Below, piece after piece: positions 1-4,191 of a stretch of 6,644 nt of DNA. Both the position numbers and the translations under genes were made by a program. The number at the start of each line of letters is the position of its first letter. Positions within the stretch are counted from its first letter, which is position 1. This stretch comes from QHBQ01 sp038230695 (GTDB taxonomy: Bacteria; Chloroflexota; Chloroflexia; QHBQ01): the NCBI GenBank assembly GCA_038230695.1, contig JBBRMT010000250.1, positions 1-6,644 on the forward strand, in the 5' to 3' direction. The notes below the pieces were generated by a model. The model worked only from the letters and a program-made list of their open reading frames with translations, had not been told where the DNA came from and did not search any database.

Positions 1-164
1 AGCAGCGACTTGCCCGCCACGTCGCCCACTTCCGCTACTTCGGTGGGACTGAGCGTGTCGCGTCCTGCCTTGAAACCGGCCACATCATAGAAGTCTGACT
101 TTTCGTGCAGTAGCGTCCAGTTGTCCCACAACTGCTTATTAGAGGCGATATATTCGTCGGCCAT
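1..164 (-). CDS. Class I SAM-dependent methyltransferase, N-terminal fragment
   Basis: This gene runs off the left edge; 54 complete codons and part of a 55th are visible. The N terminus (MADEYIASNKQLWDNW, then HEKSDFYDVAGFKAG and a stretch ending DVAGKSLL) matches what I recall of a bacterial methyltransferase subfamily. In that group 'GKSLLHLQCHFGLDT', the SAM-binding motif I, follows immediately. That motif lies outside the window, so catalysis is inferred from N-terminal similarity alone and the substrate is unknown. The ATG at 164 is preceded by AGGAAGGGAG at a normal distance, which fixes the start. A well-formed promoter lies 34-62 bases upstream of the start codon, so the gene is probably transcribed on its own. 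Confidence 0.72.
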   Translation of the reverse strand, partial: MADEYIASNKQLWDNWTLLHEKSDFYDVAGFKAGRDTLSPTEVAEVGDVAGKSL

Positions 165-197
165 CTTGCTCCCTTCCTGTGCCATTAAGCTGCGACC

Positions 198-226
198 ATT
201 TTAGCATGGCTGGGTAGCGATGGCAA
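198..226 (-). promoter_or_regulatory. Sigma-70-type promoter for the methyltransferase gene
   Basis: On the minus strand TTGCCA (221-226, 5 of 6 matches to TTGACA) is followed by a 17-base spacer and TAAAAT (198-203). The spacer ends in TGC, giving an extended -10 (TGCTAAAAT). The start point would be near 191, leaving an untranslated leader of about 27 bases with the Shine-Dalgarno. Confidence 0.7.
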
Positions 227-261
227 TCGGGCTGGGGATGTACTTGACGGAGCAAAGCAGC

Positions 262-283
262 AAAAAGCCCTCCCACAGGAGGG
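262..283 (-). terminator. Intrinsic terminator after the small membrane protein gene
   Basis: Read on the minus strand, CCCTCC-TGTG-GGAGGG forms a 6-bp stem with a 4-base loop, followed by C and five T. It starts about 28 bases after the TAG of the 311-595 gene and lies upstream of the methyltransferase promoter, so it separates the two units. The stem is preceded by AACCCCC, as in two other hairpins of this window. Confidence 0.65.
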
Positions 284-310
284 GGTTGCGTGTGGGGAAT
301 CTCGCATGCG

Positions 311-595
311 CTATAGAGCCAGAGCCAGCCAGGGGATACCCAGCACTGCGATGACCGCACCGACCAGCCCAGCGAATAGCGGCACGCCCAGCATCACGCC
401 GCCGAAGCCGAACATCCCACCCATAATCTGGCCGATGAACGCGCCGAACAGGGCAATGGCGAACAATATAATGAAGCCGCGCCGGTCTTTGGCCGCGCCA
501 ATGCCGTTCAGTTTGCTGTAGAAGGATGAGATGTTGCCGAGGAAGGCAAACAGCGCAGCCACGGCAATAATCAGCAGTTCTCCGTAGAGCGACAA
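311..595 (-). CDS. Small glycine-rich membrane protein, unknown function
   Basis: The protein has 94 aa with an N-terminal hydrophobic segment (about residues 6-22), a short polar stretch with KLNGIGAAKDRRG (about 28-40), and a long hydrophobic half (41-94). The second half probably holds two membrane helices and has small-residue spacing (GAFIGQIMGGMFGFGG) suited to close helix packing. It faintly recalls the GlsB/YeaQ transglycosylase-associated family but lacks a convincing match, so no function is claimed. The start is TTG at 595, supported by a full AGGAGG four bases upstream; there is no ATG in a better place. It lies 79 bases after the metallopeptidase gene on the same strand and may be the third gene of that operon, although a GC-rich hairpin lies between. 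A terminator follows. Confidence 0.75.
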   Translation of the reverse strand: MSLYGELLIIAVAALFAFLGNISSFYSKLNGIGAAKDRRGFIILFAIALFGAFIGQIMGGMFGFGGVMLGVPLFAGLVGAVIAVLGIPWLALAL

Positions 596-626
596 GGATC
601 CTCCTGTGGTCTCCTACCCACCCCAA

Positions 627-645
627 CCCCTCCCGATGGGAGGGG
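627..645. repeat. C-rich intergenic hairpin
   Basis: CCCCTCCC-GAT-GGGAGGGG is a perfect 8-bp stem with a 3-base loop, preceded on the plus strand by CCACCCCAA. There is no T-run on either side, so it is not a canonical terminator. It lies between the stop of the metallopeptidase gene and the start of the small membrane protein gene, where it could stabilise the upstream mRNA end or attenuate transcription. It resembles the hairpins at 262-283 and 4133-4160 in having AACCCC just before the stem. Confidence 0.6.
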
Positions 646-674
646 AAAGTCATAGACCTCTCGTTGATGGGGGT

Positions 675-1139
675 TTAAAGCTCGCCGTTGATTACGCCCT
701 GCGACCAACGTAGGTCTACCAATGAGACTGGCACATCGAGGCGATCGGCAAGCTGGTGAGCGGTAAGCTGTTCGCCGTAGCACATTGCGGCCAGCTTAGG
801 CACCAGCAGATAGGCGGCCACGATCTGGGCCTCATGTTCCATTTTGCTCTTGAACCAGGCGTTGCGTTCGCAGGTGTAGTTCATGCCGGGGTGGAAGGAG
901 ATAAGATGACCGCATTCGTGGGCGAGAGTCAGCCGTCGCAGCGCGGAGGCGAGAGTGCGATTGATGCCGATATGCACCTGGTGGCGCATTACCAGCGAAA
1001 ATCCCAGCGTGCGTGGCGTTAGATCGTACTCACGCACGGTGAAGTCTTGCAGCAGTGTATCGAGGCGCACCGGCACAATGTCGTGCAAGCGATAGCGCCT
1101 GATCAGATGCTCGATTGTATCGCGGGAGCGATCGTCCAC
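675..1139 (-). CDS. ImmA/IrrE-type zinc metallopeptidase
   Basis: This 154-aa protein has the family's zinc site: LAHECGHLI with HECGH at residues 74-78 (HExxH), and a downstream EHEAQIVAAYLLVP (101-114) whose Glu103 is the expected third ligand. Length and layout fit a stand-alone ImmA/IrrE (peptidase M78-like) protein. Known members (ImmA of ICEBs1, IrrE/PprI of Deinococcus) cleave or inactivate a partner XRE repressor when activated. The gene directly upstream encodes such a regulator, so that is the likely substrate; this is inference from context. The start is GTG at 1139, seven bases after the repressor's stop, with GAGAGG inside the end of that gene serving as Shine-Dalgarno. The two are surely co-transcribed. 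A signal-sensing domain such as IrrE's GAF-like domain is absent at this length. Confidence 0.9.
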   Translation of the reverse strand: MDDRSRDTIEHLIRRYRLHDIVPVRLDTLLQDFTVREYDLTPRTLGFSLVMRHQVHIGINRTLASALRRLTLAHECGHLISFHPGMNYTCERNAWFKSKMEHEAQIVAAYLLVPKLAAMCYGEQLTAHQLADRLDVPVSLVDLRWSQGVINGEL

Positions 1140-1146
1140 AACCGCC

Positions 1147-1593
1147 TTACCTCTCTCTGCCGCGATTGCGATCGGTGCGGCGTTGCTCCTCCAGGTCCAG
1201 CATCTGCTTGATGACCCCCTTGATCAGATTGCGGTCATGCTCAGGCAGACCGCCAATATTGGAGAGGTACACCTTCAGTTCGGGATCATTTACATCAGGC
1301 TCAGGGTTGCGCGGGCTGTTGTTTGGCGCGGTGCGACCGCCATCCTGGTGCATGATGTAATCAACGCTCACCTCCAGGGCGGTTGCCAGATCCGACACCA
1401 CCTGCGCCGCAGCACTGGGGATCGAACCCGACTCGAAGCGCGAGATGTAGCTTTCGCTCACCCCCGCCCGTCGCGCTAGCTCTGCCATAGTCCAACCCTT
1501 GCGTTCTCGCAAGCGTTTCACCGTCTGGCCGCGCCGCTTCGCCATTTCGTCCAACATACGCTTGCGCCGCTCTGCTCCCTCTGCTTTGTCCAT
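1147..1593 (-). CDS. XRE-family (Cro/CI-type) transcriptional repressor
   Basis: The protein has 148 aa. Residues about 23-82 are an HTH_3 domain: VKRLRERKGWTMAELARRAG, recognition helix SESYISRFESG, then DLATALEVSVDYIM. A Pro/Asn-rich linker (about 88-102) leads to a C-terminal helical segment (DPELKVYLSNI, then HDRNLIKGVIKQML) probably used for dimerisation, as in DdrO/ImmR-like repressors that a paired metallopeptidase cleaves. The start is placed at ATG 1593. A longer reading to 1749 is open, but it would translate the promoter and operator sites. There is no Shine-Dalgarno; the -10 box ends 6 bases before the ATG, so the mRNA should be leaderless, like lambda cI from PRM. An operator-like palindrome covers the -35 box, suggesting autoregulation. 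The metallopeptidase gene follows after 7 bases. Confidence 0.9.
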   Translation of the reverse strand: MDKAEGAERRKRMLDEMAKRRGQTVKRLRERKGWTMAELARRAGVSESYISRFESGSIPSAAAQVVSDLATALEVSVDYIMHQDGGRTAPNNSPRNPEPDVNDPELKVYLSNIGGLPEHDRNLIKGVIKQMLDLEEQRRTDRNRGRER

Positions 1594-1599
1594 GTCAAG

Positions 1600-1628
1600 A
1601 TTATAGCCGACTTCTTGCAGGTTTGCAA
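1600..1628 (-). promoter_or_regulatory. Promoter of the repressor-metallopeptidase operon (leaderless)
   Basis: On the minus strand TTGCAA (1623-1628) is separated by 17 bases from a perfect TATAAT (1600-1605). The seventh base after the -10 box is the A of the repressor ATG at 1593, so initiation at the usual distance gives a leaderless mRNA (or a leader of 1-2 bases). The -35 box lies inside the palindrome TTGCAGGTTTGCAA (1615-1628). Confidence 0.75.
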
Positions 1629-1735
1629 TACTTGTATGGTACTTTCTTACCATTTCGCAAAAAGTGCATTGCGTATTCGCAAGTTCGCCGTTATAATAGT
1701 TGCATACTCGCAAGTAGTGACTTGCGTAGTACACT
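1615..1735. promoter_or_regulatory. Array of five operator-like 14-bp elements
   Basis: The motif is a 5-4-5 inverted repeat, consensus TTGCR-N4-YGCAA. O1 1615-1628 TTGCAGGTTTGCAA is perfect; O2 1647-1660 TTACCATTTCGCAA has a degenerate left half. O3 1669-1682 TTGCGTATTCGCAA is perfect; O4 1700-1713 TTGCATACTCGCAA has one mismatch between arms; O5 1722-1735 TTGCGTAGTACACT is essentially a left half-site. Centres are 32, 22, 31 and 22 bp apart, close to 3, 2, 3 and 2 helical turns. O1 covers the -35 of the repressor promoter, O3 the -35 of the divergent promoter, O4 its start region, and O5 its leader. The neighbouring XRE protein is the natural ligand, by inference from location. Confidence 0.7.
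1669..1697 (+). promoter_or_regulatory. Divergent promoter for the 64-aa gene
   Basis: TTGCGT (1669-1674, 3 of 6 matches) lies 17 bases before a perfect TATAAT (1692-1697). The start point would be near 1704, giving a leader of about 48 bases. Operator-like sites cover the -35 (O3), the start region (O4) and the leader (O5), so binding of the repressor should block it. Confidence 0.65.
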
Positions 1736-1751
1736 GATAAGGAGGTCATCT

Positions 1752-1946
1752 ATGCAACGACGTGTCGCACACGCTCACCCCCGTAGACCCCGCCCCGCCA
1801 GCAGCGAGGTTATCCTGATGTTGCTAACCGGCGATGAGATGAACAACAGCGCCAGGCGTATACGCCGCCCCGCGCCCCGTGTCCATCTGACGAAGGCCGC
1901 AGCAAAACCGGCTTCGCTATACCTGCTACAGCAGGTGGTGAACTAA
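1752..1946 (+). CDS. Small basic protein, divergent from the repressor, unknown function
   Basis: The gene encodes 64 aa. The reading frame is open further upstream, but the start at ATG 1752 is chosen because AAGGAGGT (1739-1746), a full complement of the 16S anti-Shine-Dalgarno, lies five bases before it. The N-terminal third is rich in Arg, Pro and His (RRVAHAHPRRPRPASS), then SEVILMLLTGDEM, a second basic patch (RRIRRPAPR), and a C-terminal helix-like SLYLLQQVVN. No domain is recognised and no Cro-type HTH is evident. By position it takes the place of cro or xis in phage and ICE switches and should be turned on when the repressor is removed. The basic patches would suit nucleic-acid or membrane binding, but that is speculation. 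Confidence 0.6.
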   Translation: MQRRVAHAHPRRPRPASSEVILMLLTGDEMNNSARRIRRPAPRVHLTKAAAKPASLYLLQQVVN

Positions 1947-1966
1947 ATCTGCGATTGGTGCGAAAA

Positions 1967-1995
1967 CTGAAAAATTATTGAAACTGTCGTATAAT
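1967..1995 (+). promoter_or_regulatory. Promoter upstream of the small ORF and CBM-like gene
   Basis: CTGAAA (1967-1972, 4 of 6 matches to TTGACA), a 17-base spacer and a perfect TATAAT (1990-1995). It lies just after the stop of the 64-aa gene. The start point would be near 2002. It may drive the small ORF and possibly the genes from 2305 onward. No operator palindrome of the 5-4-5 type covers it, so it looks independent of the repressor. Confidence 0.55.
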
Positions 1996-2057
1996 CATAA
2001 ATTGGGCCGAAGCATTGCCCGCGAGAGGAGTCACTTTTTGCGCCAAAGGAGAAACTA

Positions 2058-2171
2058 ATAGCAACACCCAGCAATCAGGTTAATTATCTCAATCCTTCAA
2101 CCATGTCTACTCCTCCCGGTTATTGTCAGGTCAACCCCTACGCTTGCATACCCACTGATAACGTGATATAG
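2058..2171 (+). CDS. Possible 37-aa peptide with AUA start
   Basis: A frame from ATA 2058 to TAG 2171 encodes a polar, Asn/Pro/Thr-rich peptide without any Lys or Arg. It has two Cys in a PPGYCQVNPYACIP segment, which could form a small disulfide loop. AAAGGAG (2045-2051) lies six bases before the ATA, an ideal distance, and a promoter lies about 60 bases upstream. The only ATG in frame, at 2103, would give 22 aa and has no Shine-Dalgarno. The composition is unlike the Arg/Ala-rich shadow frames of this DNA. AUA starts are rare, so this could be chance, or a real gene whose ATG has mutated. I recognise no family. Confidence 0.3.
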   Translation: MATPSNQVNYLNPSTMSTPPGYCQVNPYACIPTDNVI

Positions 2172-2304
2172 TAGCTACGTCGAGGCAGCATTTGCCAGGG
2201 TGCAGTTACTGCCATCCCCCAACTTTGTTTTATCCATAGCAAGAGCGGCCAGCCTCACGCTGGCTGGGTTGCACGTTGCCTGCAATAATGTCGAGGAGGG
2301 CGCA

Positions 2305-3189
2305 ATGGCGGAGAAGCCAAGCTTTATCGTGGGTCGCATCGCCTTGCATGATGGCAGCGATGCGGCGGGCAGCGATGTGCATCTGGTGCAATATAGCGAA
2401 CAGGGCTTCACCCGCTTGCCTAAGCTGCTGCACGTACAGGCTGGGCCGCACGGCTTCTTCACCCTCAAGCCGGTGCAGCCCGGCGAATACTACCTGCTTC
2501 TTACCCGACCGGGCTACCAGTGGTGCTGGGTGGCAGTTACGGTGCCGGATGCGGGTATCAGCCTGGCCCAGCCGGTTACGCTCGGTCCTATCCTACTGGC
2601 CGATACTATCGGGCGGCTGCGGGCGGTGGGCGACTTCTGTGACTGGGATCGCGAACGCGCAATCGTGATGCGTGAGCGCGACGGCATCTATACCGCAAAG
2701 TGGCCTGCCGACTACCCGATGCAATACAAGTTCATCGTTGACGACGAGCAGGTTTGGTATACCGATCCTCGCCACGAGTACGAATGGGATCAGTGGGGCT
2801 ACTACAACTCGTTGCAACAACCCCACGCTGGCATTATCCAATTCGAGTTCGACACTCAGGGCGAGGCTACACAGCGCACCTACCGACGGCTGGAGCGATT
2901 GGGTAGCGGCAAGCGGGGCGGGCGAGTGTTCATCGAGCGCATAAACTACGCCCTGCGCGTTTTCTACGACCCCGCTCCCTGGCGGCAGGGCAGCTTCCGC
3001 CAACTTTACCTCCGCCGCGAGGGGGCAAAAGGGCCGGTGCAACTGGCATTGGGGCCAAGCGGGCTGTATGAGGTGGTTGTCCCCCTTCGCGTCGAGTATA
3101 GCCTTACCTTCGCTATCGAGAATGAACACGGCAAGGTGGATTCAGGCGATGGTGGTGGCTGGAGCGTAGACATCGCCCGCCCCAAATAG
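2305..3189 (+). CDS. Multi-domain beta-sandwich protein with AMPK/CBM48-like glycogen-binding domain
   Basis: This 294-aa protein has no signal peptide from the chosen start. Residues 6-98 resemble a carboxypeptidase-regulatory or Cna-B-like domain (VGRIALHDGSDAAGSDVHLV ... GFFTLKPVQPGEYYLLLTRPGY). Residues 104-172 follow the AMPK-beta/CBM48 E-set pattern: GDFCDWD (109-115), an RDGIYTAKWP strand, YKFIVDDEQVWYTDPRHEYE (141-160) and a final NSL (168-170). Residues 214-292 (LRVFYDPAPW, RQLYLRR, GLYEVVVPLRVEYSLTFAIEN, GDGGGWSVDI) recall CBM25/CBM53 starch-binding modules. There is no catalytic domain, so a glycan-binding or scaffold role is likely, inside the cell if the start is right. ATG 2305 has GAGGAGGG four bases upstream. 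A GTG at 2200 in frame would add 35 residues ending in a weak lipobox-like HVAC; it has no good ribosome site. Confidence 0.75.
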   Translation: MAEKPSFIVGRIALHDGSDAAGSDVHLVQYSEQGFTRLPKLLHVQAGPHGFFTLKPVQPGEYYLLLTRPGYQWCWVAVTVPDAGISLAQPVTLGPILLADTIGRLRAVGDFCDWDRERAIVMRERDGIYTAKWPADYPMQYKFIVDDEQVWYTDPRHEYEWDQWGYYNSLQQPHAGIIQFEFDTQGEATQRTYRRLERLGSGKRGGRVFIERINYALRVFYDPAPWRQGSFRQLYLRREGAKGPVQLALGPSGLYEVVVPLRVEYSLTFAIENEHGKVDSGDGGGWSVDIARPK

Positions 3190-3257
3190 GAGCGCTAAGG
3201 TTTGCGGTTTGAGTGCCGAGTAAATGCTTTGTGGGGGTAGTGGGGGGGAAATTGCTT

Positions 3258-3650
3258 ATGACCTTTGAAGAGAAGTCGCTGTACCATCAGATTCATCCGC
3301 TAAATCTCGCCACCGACATCATTGATACCCTTCCCGCGCTTTACCTGTGCTGGCAACACGAATTGCTATGGGGTTTGCTAGTCACCTTCATCCCCTCGAT
3401 CATCGCCAGCTACCTGCTAATTCGCTATGCCAACCTCGAACCATACAAGCAATCGGCCTTCGGCCAGTATATCCGCCGCTACATGAGCCGTACGATCGAG
3501 GCGATACGTTTGCTCGGCCTGGTTGTGATGATGGTGGGCGCATGGTATCAATTGCTCTGGCTAATTGCGTTGGGATTGGTTATAATCGTGCTTGGTTGGC
3601 TACGCGGTTTCATCCTCCCCCAACCCAAAGGAGCGCAATTATGGCCTTGA
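3258..3650 (+). CDS. Small integral membrane protein, unknown function
   Basis: The protein has 130 aa. An amphipathic N terminus (MTFEEKSLYHQIHPLNLATD) is followed by hydrophobic stretches at about 22-56 (broken near WQHE, residues 32-35, so perhaps two helices), a charged loop (58-82: YANLEPYKQSAFGQYIRRYMSRTIE), and hydrophobic segments at about 84-118. This suggests three or four membrane helices. I recall similar proteins only as uncharacterised. ATG 3258 is preceded by a G-run (3242-3248), a poor but possible ribosome site; TTG 3252 and GTG 3213 are alternatives in frame. It starts 68 bases after the CBM-like gene with no clear promoter or terminator between, so co-transcription is plausible. 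Its last ten bases overlap the next gene. Confidence 0.75.
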   Translation: MTFEEKSLYHQIHPLNLATDIIDTLPALYLCWQHELLWGLLVTFIPSIIASYLLIRYANLEPYKQSAFGQYIRRYMSRTIEAIRLLGLVVMMVGAWYQLLWLIALGLVIIVLGWLRGFILPQPKGAQLWP

Positions 3651-3952
3651 CCCGAACCCAGGAAGACCTCTTCGATTTTATTGCTGGCACGCTGGAGGAT
3701 CAGCGCGATGCCTACAACTTTTTCATCGCCCGCGTCGAGGGTGGCAAGATGGTGCTGTTCCTGCCAGCGCAATCGGGGCGACGCATCGAGGACCGCCCCA
3801 TCAACCCTGCCGACATCGCTGCGCTGGAGAAGGAAGGTCTGGTCGGCCTACAGCGGGTGCGCCAGCAGGTCAATGTCAGCATGACCGAAGCGGGCAAGCA
3901 GCGTTACCAGCAGGGCCACCGGCGGTTACGGAAGGTAGAGGGCAGAAGGTAG
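3641..3952 (+). CDS. Small winged-helix-like protein, unknown function
   Basis: The protein has 103 aa. The N terminus (TRTQEDLFDFIAGTLEDQRDAYNFFIARVE) looks helical. A middle strand (GKMVLFLPAQ) leads to INPADIAALEKEGLVGLQRV and VNVSMTEAGKQRY, the pattern of a winged-helix domain with a recognition-like helix followed by a wing and a terminal helix. A DNA-binding or regulator role is possible but not proven. ATG 3641 has AAAGGAG eight bases upstream and lies ten bases before the stop of the membrane protein gene, so the two are translationally coupled. The frame is open much further upstream (to 3347), but that part is a shadow of the membrane protein gene. The final codons (RKVEGRR) are read from a heptamer repeat. 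Confidence 0.75.
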   Translation: MALTRTQEDLFDFIAGTLEDQRDAYNFFIARVEGGKMVLFLPAQSGRRIEDRPINPADIAALEKEGLVGLQRVRQQVNVSMTEAGKQRYQQGHRRLRKVEGRR

Positions 3953-3965
3953 AAGGCAGAGGGTA
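3931..3965 (+). repeat. Five tandem heptamers GARGGYA
   Basis: Units are GAAGGTA, GAGGGCA, GAAGGTA, GAAGGCA and GAGGGTA, exactly in tandem. They start inside the 3' end of the winged-helix-like gene, whose TAG (3950-3952) lies in units 3 and 4. Degenerate short tandem heptamers of this type occur in Chloroflexi and cyanobacterial intergenic DNA. Confidence 0.8.
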
Positions 3966-3974
3966 GATGTGGGA

Positions 3975-4191
3975 CAGATGCATGAATCATCCCGAACTTT
4001 GCAAGATGGTGCAATAGGTACAGAAACTAAGCCCCCAGCGGGGGTTGGGGGAGAAATCTCGCAGCTCCAGTCAGGTTAATCGTAACCACGAACCTAGCGC
4101 TGTGCTTACCCTTAGCCTGCCTACCTGTCAAGTTTCTCCCCCAACCCCCGCTGGGGGCTTTTTGCCTATAGTTCGGAATGACTCATGTCTG
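3975..4191. mobile_element. 217-bp foldback / MITE-like element
   Basis: There are nested inverted repeats. The outer arms 3975-3998 and 4170-4191 match at 20 of 22 aligned positions plus a 2-base insertion on the left (CAGA-CATGARTCATYCCGAACT). The inner arms 4029-4056 and 4133-4160 are perfect over 28 bp (starting AAGCCCCCAGCGGGGG). Between outer and inner arms, ATAGG is shared and the left arm carries about 15 extra bases. The 76-base centre has a smaller palindrome GGTTA-ATCG-TAACC. There is no coding potential and no clear target-site duplication. It could be a non-autonomous element, or a single large RNA hairpin. Confidence 0.6.
4145..4163 (+). terminator. Intrinsic terminator within the foldback right arm
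   Basis: CCCCC-GCT-GGGGG is followed by C and five T (4159-4163). It would end plus-strand transcription from the 2305-3952 gene group before the lipoprotein gene. The left arm carries the same hairpin in the other orientation but lacks a continuous T-run. Confidence 0.6.

Larger units (their letters stand above)
1947..2304 (+). other. Intergenic leader region upstream of the CBM-like gene
   Basis: This 358-base stretch contains a promoter at 1967-1995, a purine-rich segment with two Shine-Dalgarno-like sequences (GAGAGGAG at 2023-2030 and AAAGGAG at 2045-2051), a possible 37-codon small ORF (2058-2171), and a 6-bp stem GCCAGC-CTCAC-GCTGGC (2248-2264) without a T-run. A six-codon TTG frame (2038-2058) ends right at the second Shine-Dalgarno. 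Nothing else is recognised here. Confidence 0.5.

Noticed and set aside
1594..1749. N-terminal extension of the XRE protein to 1749
   Set aside because: It would translate the -10/-35 boxes and the operator-like repeats; the added residues are Tyr/Cys/Asn-rich and unlike the HTH family, and the promoter ends right at ATG 1593.
2200..2304. Lipoprotein signal peptide from GTG 2200 before the CBM-like protein
   Set aside because: No basic n-region, His at the -3 position of the supposed lipobox and no good Shine-Dalgarno; ATG 2305 has GAGGAGGG at the right distance.
2593..3129. Minus-strand ORF of 178 aa opposite the CBM-like gene
   Set aside because: Antisense shadow; the plus-strand frame has the recognisable GDFCDWD and YKFIVDD motifs.
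3234..3250. Possible G-quadruplex before the membrane protein gene
   Set aside because: Only two long G-runs (five and seven) are present, so at best a strained structure; more likely a weak ribosome site.
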